Numbered from the stretch's first letter, positions 1 through 8,599 are shown. The stretch is 64,000 nt of DNA from Desulfoscipio geothermicus (GCA_016841205.1 JAENZP010000002.1:186001-250000), one strand, 5' to 3'. A program made the numbers and translations. The notes: generated by a model from the letters alone, not told the origin.

Positions 1-178
1 ACCCGGCACTTTTCAACTCATCCATAACCTTGTCATAAAGACCGATTTTCTTGATGGAACCGCCGCCATAAGTCAGCAGTACACGAGTGCCATATTGTTT
101 TAGTTCATCTCCTAAATGCTCAAGCTGATTTTCACCAAAGTAGATTTTTGTTGTGTTTTGAAAAGTAAAATTATACAT
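1..178 (-). CDS. Iron-containing alcohol dehydrogenase, N-terminal part (cut by window edge)
   Basis: Only the first 59 codons lie in the window; the gene runs off the left edge. The protein begins MYNFTFQNTTKIYFGENQ and continues with YGTRVLLTYGGGSIKKIGLYDKV. This is the typical start of the YqhD/butanol-dehydrogenase branch of iron-dependent alcohol dehydrogenases, with the GGGS nucleotide-binding loop. The family reduces aldehydes with NAD(P)H in the cytoplasm. The ATG at 178 follows an AGGAGGA ribosome site that lies inside the last codons of the upstream RibD-like gene, only 2 nt after its stop, so the two are surely co-transcribed. The active-site metal ligands are outside the window. 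Confidence 0.85.
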   Translation of the reverse strand, partial: MYNFTFQNTTKIYFGENQLEHLGDELKQYGTRVLLTYGGGSIKKIGLYDKVMDELKSAG

Positions 179-180
179 GT

Positions 181-906
181 TTATTCCTCCTGATTCTTTC
201 GATAGGTCAGCCATATGCTGCCGCTGTCTAATTTTTCTGCAGCTTTCAACTGAAAAGCAGCTGATTTTGCATCTGCAGATGTATACTTGCTTGTTTGAAA
301 TAACGGGATTGCTTGTTCTGATGTCTCTACTGCTGGAATTACTACAAGGCTGATTTCGTCAATCAAGCCATCCTCTTGAAATGAGCCATTGACGATACCG
401 CCGCCCTCCAGAAGCAGCTTATCAATACCAAATAAGCTCTTGAGTTTTTGGACAGCCTGCTCCAGATTGAGCGTATCTTTGCCTGAAAAAACATACGAAA
501 CACCTTTGGAACGCAAGTGGGCCAGGAAAGCATCGGATACCTGTTCTGTCAGTACTTCGATGATATGCGCGCCATCATATCCTTCATCCGAATCGGAAAT
601 GACGCGATCATTCCACAATAATTTCCCGTGTGGATCAACGGCCACTGCATAAAATGCAGCTTTTTCTGCTATAAAATCATTCCTGTCGATAGCTGGTCCT
701 TCATACTCAGTTAGCTGGAGAGACGGTTGCGGAAAACTACCTTCCATTGTGATGCGTCCACATATGAAGCCATCCGCATCGTAATTTTTGTGAATCTGGT
801 AATAGGTCTCGATGGAACCGCTGTATTCGCTTTTTTCTAGAAAACCACCGGTGACCTTCCCGTTCAACGATGTTACCATGTGACATATAATAAAAGGTCT
901 CGTCAT
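181..906 (-). CDS. RibD C-terminal/dihydrofolate-reductase-fold protein
   Basis: A 241-residue protein with the fold of the reductase half of RibD. It starts MTRPFIICHMVTSLNGKV, where the TSLNGK segment matches the substrate/NADPH loop of the family, and has LLLEGGGIVNGSF near residue 165, the glycine-rich NADPH site, followed by DEISLVVIPA. No deaminase domain is present, so it is not a full riboflavin enzyme. Stand-alone members are NADPH-dependent reductases of uncertain substrate. It sits in a run of small redox genes on the same strand, between the carboxymuconolactone decarboxylase-like gene and the alcohol dehydrogenase. The start ATG at 906 gives the usual family length. A degraded C-terminal end of a similar gene occurs at 9418-9534. 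Confidence 0.8.
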   Translation of the reverse strand: MTRPFIICHMVTSLNGKVTGGFLEKSEYSGSIETYYQIHKNYDADGFICGRITMEGSFPQPSLQLTEYEGPAIDRNDFIAEKAAFYAVAVDPHGKLLWNDRVISDSDEGYDGAHIIEVLTEQVSDAFLAHLRSKGVSYVFSGKDTLNLEQAVQKLKSLFGIDKLLLEGGGIVNGSFQEDGLIDEISLVVIPAVETSEQAIPLFQTSKYTSADAKSAAFQLKAAEKLDSGSIWLTYRKNQEE

Positions 907-937
907 GTCTTACCTCGTTTTCCTTGTTAAGTTCCCC

Positions 938-1687
938 TTATTTGCATGCTTCATTGACACACCGAAGTGCATTCAGACTACGGGGATAGCCGATATATGG
1001 AAGACATTGTGAAATGACCTTGATAAGAAAGGTTTTATCATTACCAATCCTGATATTCACTGCCGCATGACTGACGAGCTGCGGCTCACAGCCGCCTTGT
1101 GCGGCCAGAAAACAAAATGTGACCATTTCACGCTGCTTGTAGTCAAGCCCCGAGCGGGTGTAGTAATCACCAAAGCAATTGTCAGCCAACCAATGATTGA
1201 TATGACGGCTTTCTTCCGGGCCGGATTTCCAAAAATCATTCATGCCTTCTCCGAAAATGTCTACCTGAGCTTGAATTCCGGCTGCTAAACGAGTTTCTGA
1301 ATTTGTGGTGGACTGCGGTGGCAGAGGTAGTTCAACACCTCGCGCGGTCAGCATATCGTTCGTTGCCTTCAAAAAGGGGAAAACCCTTCCGATTCCTAAG
1401 TATGCAACTGCCTGATATACAATTTCCTTTATCTCCACTTGTGTAACACCAAGGTTCAATGCCGCAGTCAGCAACGCTTTGAATTCATCAACACCCTGAC
1501 AGCCTACTAGGGTTGCCAAAATCGCCATCATCCGGGTGCGGTCGTCAAGATCATCGCTGTTCACAACTTCATCAAAGGCGAAGTTGTCAAAGAGCTCTAT
1601 GAATTCCGGATCGGTCTCAAAGAATTTCGAGACATAACCGGGGAACATTCTTTCATGAAGTTTTTTTGTGTTTTCTGTAATTGGCAT
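938..1687 (-). CDS. Carboxymuconolactone decarboxylase/AhpD-like protein, two domains
   Basis: A 249-residue protein with two repeats of the CMD fold. The first covers about residues 25-115 (DLDDRTRMMAILATLVGCQG, then VTQVEIKEIVYQAVAYLGIG). The second covers about 145-245 (LDYKQREMVTFCFLAAQGG, then NDKTFLIKVISQCLPYIGYP). The CxxC pair of peroxidase-active AhpD is absent, so peroxidase activity is doubtful. In anaerobes such proteins often sit beside flavodoxin and aldo/keto reductase genes, as here. It begins 3 nt after the stop of the small protein gene at 1691-2056, so they form one transcription unit. The exact reaction cannot be read from the sequence. Confidence 0.8.
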   Translation of the reverse strand: MPITENTKKLHERMFPGYVSKFFETDPEFIELFDNFAFDEVVNSDDLDDRTRMMAILATLVGCQGVDEFKALLTAALNLGVTQVEIKEIVYQAVAYLGIGRVFPFLKATNDMLTARGVELPLPPQSTTNSETRLAAGIQAQVDIFGEGMNDFWKSGPEESRHINHWLADNCFGDYYTRSGLDYKQREMVTFCFLAAQGGCEPQLVSHAAVNIRIGNDKTFLIKVISQCLPYIGYPRSLNALRCVNEACK

Positions 1688-1690
1688 AGC

Positions 1691-2056
1691 TTATTCCTCC
1701 ACTTCGCAACGAATACGGACCATAGCACCCGAATGCTTTAGCTGCGGAACAACATCTTCCACCATGTCACCCAGATGCACCACGTCAAATGGCGCGGTGT
1801 TGAAGTCGCTGAACAGGATGGTGAAAGCATTCCAACCCTGGAAGTAAAACACCTGATTCTTATAAGCCGTATGCGTCAGTTCGCAACCGTCCTGACTCGC
1901 CCTATTTGGCAGGCGTGTAAAATATTCGTGCTCTGCATACCGTTCGTAGTGCGCTTCGAACGGACACATGGCGGTAATTTTTTCGACCAGCGGATTATTG
2001 ACCATCTTTGCGTGATCAACGACATCGTCAATCGTGAATTTGAATGTCCGCTCCAT
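1691..2056 (-). CDS. Small protein, possibly cyclophilin-like fold
   Basis: A 121-residue soluble protein lying 3 nt from both neighbours (flavodoxin upstream, CMD protein downstream), so clearly one operon. The C-terminal half (RLPNRAS, then a central beta-rich part and HLGDMVEDVVPQL) recalls the small cyclophilin-like fold proteins that often occur with flavodoxin and CMD genes, which carry LPTNAS and LGxID at similar spacing. The match is by eye and weak, and no catalytic residues can be named. The N-terminal 45 residues, with several acidic and aromatic positions, look like nothing I recognise. Confidence 0.5.
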   Translation of the reverse strand: MERTFKFTIDDVVDHAKMVNNPLVEKITAMCPFEAHYERYAEHEYFTRLPNRASQDGCELTHTAYKNQVFYFQGWNAFTILFSDFNTAPFDVVHLGDMVEDVVPQLKHSGAMVRIRCEVEE

Positions 2057-2059
2057 ATA

Positions 2060-2575
2060 TCACACCATTTTCTCCGCCCAGGTGGCTACCTTGCTCTCAG
2101 ACTGTGCAGCCTCCGCACCATGAATGGAAAGCCCAGGCATGACAATGCCTCCGGTGCAGATCTTTTTCAAGTCGCGTTCACTCCCACCCATGCCGCTGCC
2201 CTCGTGGGTGCAGAACGGAACGATCTTTTTGCCGGATAGATCATAATGCTCCAGAAAGGTAAACATGACCATAGGCATGGTACCCCACCAATTCGGGTAA
2301 CCTACAAAAATAATGTCATAGTCCTCCAGATCGTCCTTGAAGTTTTTTACTGCGATGCGTTCCTTCGCTCGCAGCTCTGCTTTTGCTTCCTCTGTGCAGG
2401 CGGTGTAGTCGGCGGAATAGGTTTTAACAGTTTCCACCTCGAACAGATCGCCGCCCACGGCTTTCTGGATCATTTCCGCGACGACCTCGGTGTTGCCCTT
2501 CTTCAGATTGCGGATGCTACCATTCCAGTAGTTCTCACCCTTGCGGGAATAGTAAACAGTTAGTATTTTACTCAT
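2060..2575 (-). CDS. Flavodoxin family protein
   Basis: A 171-residue single-domain flavodoxin of the long-insert type seen in anaerobes. YYSRKGENYWNGSIRNLKKG at the N-terminus supplies the FMN phosphate loop, and YDIIFVGYPNWWGTMPM near residue 85 is the typical second FMN loop. It probably carries electrons or acts as a small FMN reductase for the neighbouring reductases. The AAGGAG ribosome site lies just upstream of ATG 2575 and touches the end of the upstream Fe-S aldo/keto reductase pseudogene. The former operon order therefore was aldo/keto reductase, flavodoxin, small protein, CMD protein, RibD-like, alcohol dehydrogenase. Confidence 0.88.
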   Translation of the reverse strand: MSKILTVYYSRKGENYWNGSIRNLKKGNTEVVAEMIQKAVGGDLFEVETVKTYSADYTACTEEAKAELRAKERIAVKNFKDDLEDYDIIFVGYPNWWGTMPMVMFTFLEHYDLSGKKIVPFCTHEGSGMGGSERDLKKICTGGIVMPGLSIHGAEAAQSESKVATWAEKMV

Positions 2576-2589
2576 ATTTCATAATCTCC

Positions 2590-3702
2590 TTATTTTCGTT
2601 CAGATTCGTTAGCCACACCCACCAGCAGTTCTCTGATTGGGAGGTGCTGGGGGCAGGCCTTTTCACATTTACTGCATTTGAATGCAGTCAGAGGCTTTCC
2701 CGTTATTCTTGGTATAAACCTGGTTATAGTAATTAGTCTGTGTTCCAGTTGTGGAACATATTCTTAGCGTTCATACAGGCGAACAAGTCAGGAATTGCGA
2801 TGTGCTCCGGGCAGCTGTCTACACAGTAGCGGCAGGCGGTACAGGGAATCATATTCTTAGCTTTAAAAATTTCACGTACCTGTTCAACGGCGGATAACTC
2901 TTCATCGTTGAGAGGGCAGAAGTCTTTTATAAAGCTGATGTTATCCATCATTTGCGCAATGTCGCTCATACCAGAGAGTACCATCATAATACCCTCGAAC
3001 CCAACAGCGTAACGAATAGCGTAGCTGGTCGGGCTTCCGCCATGGAGAGCATCAAAAACTGCCTTGGCGTCCTCAGGGAGGTTGGCCAAGTTGCCGCCCT
3101 TGACCGGCTCCATGACAATAACCGGCTTTCCGAATTTGCGGCAGATTTCCAGACACTTTCAACTCTCAACAACGGGATCGTCGTAATCCACATAGTTAAA
3201 TTGAATCTGTACGACCTCGACTTGTGTATATTCGGTCAGAATCTGTTCAAGTACCTCCGCCTTGTCGTGGAATGAGATACCAAAGTGTCGGATTTTACCT
3301 TCCGCCTTAAACTCCAGCGCGGTTTCATAGGCCCGGCATCGCTTGAAGAAGGCGAAGTTTTCAACGCCTTGGGCATGCATGAGATAGAAATCGAAATAAT
3401 CCACACCGCAAGCCGCAAGCTGGCTTTCGAAAAACGGTCGGCTATCCGTACTCCTGCTTAAAGTAGAAATTAGTTAACTTGTTGGTCAAGACATAACGAT
3501 CTCGGGGGTACCGATTCGTAAGGCATGTTATTAGTGCAGTTTCACTTTTTCCGCCAAGATAGCCGTGTGCGGTATCGAAATAGCTGAATCGGTTATCCAG
3601 AAAAGCGTCTGCCATGGCCGAGAACTCAGCGGTATTGACCTCTCCATTTTTCATCGGCAGGCGTATACAGCCGAAGCCGAAATTCTTCTTAATTCTGTCC
3701 AT
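2590..3702 (-). pseudogene. Aldo/keto reductase with C-terminal 4Fe-4S domain, broken
   Basis: The region is 1113 nt long, the full length of a ~370-residue ferredoxin-type aldo/keto reductase, but is split over several frames. The N-terminal piece starts MDRIKKNFGFGCIRLPMKN (3702) and breaks near 3443 through one extra G. The middle piece (MDYFDFYLMHAQG, GKIRHFGISFHDK) hits an in-frame TGA at 3159-3161 where an Arg codon is expected (S-stop-KCLEICRKFG). The next piece carries CTACRYCVDSCPEHIAIPDLFACMNA, then a short insertion after HNWNTD. The last cluster (CSKCEKACPQHLPIREL) is restored only by skipping one A near 2670. The terminal stop is TAA at 2590-2592. At least four lesions make this a decayed gene. 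Both Fe-S motifs are still readable, so decay is recent. Confidence 0.85.
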
Positions 3703-3723
3703 ACAGAAAACCTCCTTTCGCTC

Positions 3724-3875
3724 TTACCGGATAAAATTTGTGAATATACGCTCCTCGCGTGTTGGAAAGGAAACACCGCCTTTTATACCGGCTTCCTTGT
3801 ATTTGAGAAACCAAGCCATGTTTACATGTTTCGTGCCAGCGTCCGCATAATACTAATAGAACCTTCATGTTCTGT
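3724..3875 (-). pseudogene. C-terminal remnant of NADPH-dependent FMN reductase (flavodoxin-like fold)
   Basis: The two reading segments here are IMRTLARNM and, after a 5-nt slip, AWFLKYKEAGIKGGVSFP followed by REERIFTNFIR and a TAA stop at 3724. Together they match the characteristic C-terminus of the anaerobic NADPH-dependent FMN reductase family (pattern TLARNMAWLLKCIEAG, ending TNFIR). Only about 45 codons remain and no N-terminal flavin site is present. It lies directly after the broken aldo/keto reductase at 3888-4726. Identification rests on recalled family pattern. Confidence 0.6.
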
Positions 3876-3887
3876 CTCCCTCACTAT

Positions 3888-4726
3888 TTACGAAAGCCCA
3901 GTAATTAATTCGACCGTCGCAGGATCATAGTGTGAGAAGAATGCGCTCTCCTGTGTATCCAAAGAGGCGATCGCCTTCATATCTTCTTCTTTCAGGCTAA
4001 AATCAAACACATTTAAATTCTCGGCCATACGTTCTTTATGCGTAGTTTTTGGAATCACAACAACATCACTTTGAATGAGGAATCGAAGAATAACCTGAGC
4101 AACAGATTTACTATACTTATCGCCGATTACCTTGATAGCTGGATTAGTAAACATATCCTTACGGCCCTCAGCAAAGGGTCCCCATGACTCGTGCTGCACG
4201 CCATATTTTTTCATGAATTCATGCGCGGCTTTCTGCTGCTGGAATGGATGAGTCTCAACCTGGTTGACGGCAGGAATAACCTTCTGGAACTGGCAGAAAT
4301 CAATCAATCGGTCCGGATAGAAATTACTGACTCCAATAGCCCTGATTTTACCTTCCTTGTAAGCTTCCATCATGGACGGTAAGTACCATAGTAATCATTG
4401 AATGGCTGATGGATCAACAACAAGTCGATATAGTCCGTTTTTAACTTTTTCAATGATTCCGATATGGACGCTTTTGCTTTTTCATAGCCAGCGTTTGAAA
4501 TCCAGACCTTAGTTGTAATAAACAATTCCGAACGTGTCACGCCACATTTTTCAATGGCGTTTCCAACACCTTCCTCGTTGTGGTAAGCCTGTGCGGTATC
4601 GATAGAACGATAGCCCACGGATATAGCATCCAGTACGCAGCGCTCGCATTCAGCCGGGTCTACCTGATAGACACCATAGCCGAGAACCGGCATTTCAACA
4701 CTATTATTCAAAACCTTTTAATCCAT
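3888..4726 (-). pseudogene. Aldo/keto reductase (AKR5-like), stop at codon 3 and frameshift
   Basis: This resembles the 2,5-diketogluconate-reductase branch of aldo/keto reductases, NADPH-dependent carbonyl reductases. The Asp-Tyr-Lys-His set is readable: DTAQAY, TTKVW and LLLIHQP. Translation from the natural start (ATG 4726, 8 nt after GGAGG) meets TAA at the third codon, so MD-stop-KVLNNSVEMP. A TTG at 4711 has no good ribosome site. A second lesion at about 4372 is a lost base, turning the expected YRAMMEAYK into YRP-stop with a restart at ATG 4373 in the other frame. The C-terminal half (GKIRAIGVSNF through DPATVELITGLS) is otherwise intact. It is probably inactive unless an unusual restart rescues two halves. 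An intact paralog lies at 8600-9400. Confidence 0.8.
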
Positions 4727-5054
4727 TTTCTATACCTCCAGTTAAAGGCCGTTATCTGAACAGGGAAAGTATGCAATCAATATAGGTTTTTTCATTATAT
4801 TACTTCCCAGCTTTAATCGGCTGATGTATTCATAAATGCAGTCTAATACCTGGAGTTAGCTCTAAGTCAATAGGTGTTTTATATTTTTTTAAAAAAGAAT
4901 TAGTTCGGTCGTCAATGGATTAAGGTCGAACAGTCGTAGAGGTGGGATTGAAAACAATTCCCAATATAGAAAACCCAAAGATGATAGCAATTTAACTGCA
5001 CTGTCTTGGGGTTTTTATAGAAGTATAGACTTTAACTCTTGATAACGTTCTGTT
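4727..5054. other. Intergenic region upstream of the broken aldo/keto reductase
   Basis: No coding sequence is visible. The part next to 4740 contains the ribosome site of the broken aldo/keto reductase, and a promoter for that unit should lie here. The only clear structure is the plus-strand terminator-like hairpin at 4972-5017. Confidence 0.5.
4972..5017 (+). terminator. Rho-independent terminator-like hairpin
   Basis: AACCCAAAGA (4972-4981) pairs with TCTTGGGGTT (5003-5012) with one mismatch and is followed by a run of T. It points along the plus strand, but no plus-strand gene lies before it, so it may be a relic. Confidence 0.5.
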
Positions 5055-5534
5055 CTATTTAGTAAATTTTGTACCATCCTTAAACACGAAATACAATTTC
5101 CCATCCTGTTGAACAGTTACGGTCTCGATTGCCACTATCCAAAGCCTGTCATCAAATTCCTCGAGCGCTTCCTGTTGGCCTTCAAGATTCTGAACAAAGC
5201 CCTCAATCATGAGACTTTTGCTTTGCCGTTCGCGCTTCAGGCTTTCAAGTTCGGATACACGCTCTGGGGCCTTGCGGTGTCTCTCTAGATAGCTATTGTT
5301 CCGTTCATACCACTCATCCTGATCAATTACAGTATGGGCGTTTTCGTAGATTACCTTTCTTGAAAGCTCCACAACAACTTCAATTTCCCGCTGCAACTCA
5401 TCTAATTCGGTGTCGATATCTGACCAGTCACATAGCGCCTCTTGTGCCCACAAGGGACCCCCGAAAAACTTTCGGGAGTCCCTTGGTTCAAGCCTTCTCA
5501 GGGCAAAATAAAACCACCCACCGATAAAATTCAT
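5055..5534 (-). pseudogene. C-terminal remnant of a large serine recombinase
   Basis: The open frame codes for 159 residues. From about residue 35 on it matches the C-terminal coiled part of large serine recombinases: a charged helical stretch (TELDELQREIEVVVELSRKV, then IDQDEWYERNNSYLERHRKA), then LEEFDDRLWIVAIETVTV and the terminal KLYFVFKDGTKF, the common ending of these phage/ICE integrases. The catalytic Ser domain, recombinase domain and zinc ribbon are missing. The first ~35 codons are not recombinase: they cover a 33-nt palindrome at 5452-5484 (arms AAGGGAC..., one mismatch). It is therefore a truncated, rearranged mobile-element relic. Confidence 0.7.
5452..5484. repeat. Strong palindrome inside the recombinase remnant
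   Basis: AAGGGACCCCCGAAA (5452-5466) and TTTCGGGAGTCCCTT (5470-5484) form a 15-bp stem with one mismatch and a 3-nt loop. It is placed where the recombinase similarity stops, so it may mark a junction or be an old terminator. Confidence 0.6.
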
Positions 5535-5556
5535 TTTATCAATAGATGGTAGTTAA

Positions 5557-5573
5557 TTTGGTAGAGGCGGGGG
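5557..5573. repeat. Near-copy of the tmRNA 3' end (possible attachment-site remnant)
   Basis: TTTGGTAGAGGCGGGGG here differs by one base from TTTGGTGGAGGCGGGGG at 12927-12943, which is the 3' end (CCA side) of ssrA read on the plus strand. Both copies have the same orientation. Duplication of a tRNA/tmRNA 3' end is the usual scar of island integration. It lies 23 nt beyond the serine recombinase remnant and 7.4 kb from ssrA. Confidence 0.5.
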
Positions 5574-5782
5574 AAATATTGTATCCAAAAAATTAACACC
5601 TTATTAGATTTCTTGTTCCTTCTCTTTTATTAAAGCCGGTATATTCATTGGCGTTGAATCATCCATCATAGGAATTCCAATAGTCTGTCCCAGCTCAATA
5701 TCTACATTCTCCCCATCTATAATGAAAGAATGGCAAACCCTTTTAGCCTAATCAAAGACCGCAAAAAACAAGTTTCTCTTTG
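5574..5782. other. Short region with an unrecognised reading-frame remnant
   Basis: On the minus strand, roughly 5600-5745, about 45 codons are open (containing IIDGENVDIELGQTIGIPMM and ending KEKEQEI) before a TAA, without a start codon or ribosome site. It may be the tail of a lost gene. I do not recognise it. Confidence 0.3.
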
Positions 5783-6457
5783 TTACCCCATCATTGTTCT
5801 AGACATATCAGATCTCTTCTGCATATCATACGCACGTCCTGAAAAGATCATCAAGAGCAGAGAGATAGCAGCAAAGAAAAAGCTGTTGGTGAACAATTGG
5901 GGGTTATTAAAATCGAAGAAATACACCAGGATCAGTGAGCCGATCACTAGAAACACGCCGTTTATTACAGCAATGCCAAAAATCCACGGCCATAATGTAC
6001 CAATAAATTTTTGAATGTTAATGGGAAGATGTTTAAGCCACCAGGTTGAAGGTGCCTCAATCCCAGACCCGGCTACACCTGCCAGAATGCCCATTACTGG
6101 AGGTCCGATACCCCCACCCACAAGGAGCATTATGATCGAAAGGAAAGTCAGGATCCAACCTCCGCTCTTTCTTTGAACAAAAGCAACTGCCCATGTAATG
6201 ACTAGCAGAGAAACAATAAGTGTAAGAGTCCCTGTTATCAAAAGGTTAGGAATAATGGTTATTCCCGGCTCACCCCCCATATTGGTAGCGATTGGCCCTT
6301 GAGTCCAGGAATATATCCACAGTTCTTCCGAAGCTACATTGCCCTGCAAGACCTCACCTACACCATGAGTGAGACCGCCCAGCCCTGCCAATAAGCCAAA
6401 AATAGAAGCAGTAGCTTTTGCCGCACTAATATTGGTTAGAGCATTCTTACTTTTCAT
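5783..6457 (-). CDS. Hypothetical multi-spanning membrane protein
   Basis: A 224-residue protein with an N-terminal hydrophobic segment (ATASIFGLLAGLGGLTHGVG), an extracytoplasmic stretch with WIYSWTQGP, and then about four membrane helices (around residues 70-95, 103-125, 155-180 and 188-210). The good ribosome site AAAGGAG stands 9 nt before ATG 6457, and base composition is normal, so it is probably expressed. No catalytic or transport motif is visible and I cannot assign a family. It stands alone between two broken genes. Confidence 0.6.
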   Translation of the reverse strand: MKSKNALTNISAAKATASIFGLLAGLGGLTHGVGEVLQGNVASEELWIYSWTQGPIATNMGGEPGITIIPNLLITGTLTLIVSLLVITWAVAFVQRKSGGWILTFLSIIMLLVGGGIGPPVMGILAGVAGSGIEAPSTWWLKHLPINIQKFIGTLWPWIFGIAVINGVFLVIGSLILVYFFDFNNPQLFTNSFFFAAISLLLMIFSGRAYDMQKRSDMSRTMMG

Positions 6458-6669
6458 ATTAACTCAATCTCCTTTCTTTTGCCGGACACACCATTTTCAT
6501 ATAACCTATACCCGCCAGCCTCAAGGCAATGGTCAAACCTTACTAGCTACTAAGTCAGGCTCTAGCAAGTTGGTCACTGCCGGAATGAAGCCCAGGGGTG
6601 TGAGCTCACGCCTCAAACACTTGCCCCTCGTGCCACGGGAACACAGATTTATATGAAGTAGTGCGCAAA

Positions 6670-7826
6670 TTATTGACCAATTTTATGGATCGTCATGACT
6701 ATTGTTCTTAATATATAGGGTTGATTCATGGCGGATATATTCCCTAAAATTGCAATATAATAACCCTTCTCCGGACAATAAAAAGCAGCCCCCCCAAAAC
6801 CAGGTATCGTACCGGTATGAGCAATTAATGTGTCTTGTTCTATCACCAATCTTCTTAAACCCAATCCATAACCTGTTTGTTCTGGGATATCGGGATCTTT
6901 AAAATTTTGAAATACCTGCATTTTTTCAACAGTTTGCCGTTCTAATATTCTAAAGTTAAATAATGCACTTAAGGAGCTTACTACATCCCTTTGTATCTGA
7001 TGCCATGCCTCCAGCTGAATAGCCGTAACTGGCCCAAGACTTATTAGCTGGCGAAATTCTATGCGTTCCTATAGGGACGTAGTCCCTATCCTACCCGGCA
7101 ATAAGGAGTTCTAGTGACTTATCATTAGGCAAAAGGTATGTATCCTGCAAGTTTATCTTGTGGAGAATTACTTCGTTAAGCAGTGTTTCATACTTTTTGC
7201 CTGTTACTTTTTCTGCTAACAATCCTAACAGTATATAATTGGAGTTTGAATAATAATAATCCTGCCCAGGTTCAAAATACGGCTTTTCCTTAACAATTAA
7301 TTGATATATCTCTTCCGTCTGCCATACTTTGTTAGGAAATAATGTTATTTTTACTCAAGATATATAATTTTCAGTGTAATTATATATTCTACTGGTTTGA
7401 TTTAAAAGGTTTTTATGGTTATCTTATCCGAATTTGGAATTTCAGGAAACCACTTATCAATAGTACCATTCAGGCTAATATTTCCACACTCAATCAGCTT
7501 CATAATTAAAACTGCTGTATAGATTTTAGTTATGCTTCCCGCCTTGAACACATGAGCACTACTAATTTCAATTTTCCTATCATAATCTACCGTACCAATG
7601 GCAAAATCAGTTTCTCTTTCGTTTAGAATAATGGAAACCTGAAGTGCGGAATCTTTAGCGTATTTATATCTTTTATCAAACGCTCACACAGTATTTCTAC
7701 AAATTTCTCCTTTTAATCAAGACCTGAGGAGGCGGTATATTCTTTTAACGTCGGACATAGCGTAAGGGAAAATATTATTAATATCACCCCAATTCCTACC
7801 AGAAATTCTATTCTTTTAAATAGCAT
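6670..7826 (-). pseudogene. Serine hydrolase/class C beta-lactamase-like protein, broken
   Basis: A ~385-codon gene in pieces. The start at 7826 (ATG after AGGGTGG) gives a signal peptide, MLFKRIEFLVGIGVILIIFS. A TAA follows after YTASSGLD near 7715, then a frameshift. The catalytic SxxK motif is present as KAGSITKIYTA (about 7530), and the YxN region as YYYSNSNYILLG (about 7240). Further damage is a frameshift near 7410 (KITIKT/LLNQTS), an in-frame TGA after NYTENYIS near 7360, and a disturbed stretch near 7070-7090. The C-terminal end reads freely from 6921 (GYGLGLRRL, HTGTIPGFGGAAFYC). The intact protein would be a secreted penicillin-binding-fold hydrolase. It is clearly dead now. Confidence 0.8.
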
Positions 7827-8599
7827 TCCACCCTTGAATAACAGCCAGCTCTCCCCTTATCACTTCACCATTCCCGCGTTACGGCACTCATTAGCGCAAG
7901 ACCATCGTATAGGTTTGCGGCGACCGCCTGGACTGCAAACCACGGCGGTTACGGTTTTATAATGTTTACCAAAAGATTTATTAGTGGAGGAAAGCTTATT
8001 GTAGCCAAAACATTGCTATCAAAAGGCACAGGAAAGAAACTTGAAGAAATAAAATATAATGAATGACTTGAGCTTGTCCAGCTTCATTTGCAGGTAAACT
8101 AATAAAACTTCTTTTTGATTATTTAGTATTTTTAGGATATTTAAGCATTTATTTGTATATCCCTGCAGCAAAAGAATGAAATCGCTGCCGCGATAACCCT
8201 TCCCTATTGCCCAACTGTGTTTAGTTCCAACGTGCCTATTTTCTTAACCCGACCAATAACGAGTGCGAGAATTAAAACGAGTAAGCCGGATATAACAAAA
8301 AAGACCCCTTCTAGGGTCCTTAATTTTATATTCGGCGTGAACTCGCGTTGCATTTGGCTACTCTACTATCAAATGATACAAATGAACACCCCTAGTCAAT
8401 CTTTTAACGATTTCATTGTGGGGGTGTGCATTTGCTTCAAGGGGGTGTTCATCTGAAGGATTTCTCGAAAAAGATGCTGTACTTGATCTGCTGTCCACTA
8501 TTGTGGGACCGGCAGTAGATGAATTCCCGTTCCAGCACTTCAATTACATAGACGATCATCTTCTAACGCTATCGTAATTCGTGCTGTCATTCGACTGCA
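7827..8599. other. Gene-poor stretch with fragments
   Basis: No intact gene. The minus strand at about 8217-8340 encodes a tail with one membrane helix (GVFFVISGLLVLILALVIG) followed by a stop, perhaps the end of a lost membrane protein. The plus strand at about 8453-8577 reads EGFLEKDAVLDLLSTIVGPA and on to DDHLLTLS-stop without a start. Neither is recognised. A short inverted repeat lies at 8382-8452. Confidence 0.4.
8382..8452. repeat. 11-bp inverted repeat ATGAACACCCC/GGGGTGTTCAT
   Basis: Perfect arms at 8382-8392 and 8442-8452 enclose 49 nt, inside which GGGGGTGT occurs again as a direct copy. It could be the ends of a tiny mobile element or a regulatory site. No transposase or target duplication is visible. 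Confidence 0.4.

Noticed and set aside
3159-3161. In-frame TGA in the Fe-S aldo/keto reductase considered as selenocysteine
   Set aside because: The position corresponds to an Arg codon, no SECIS-like hairpin was seen and the gene has several frameshifts as well.
4370-4373. ATGATG overlap read as a genuine two-gene operon of half reductases
   Set aside because: The two frames together make one normal aldo/keto reductase and a further stop sits at codon 3, so decay is the simpler reading.
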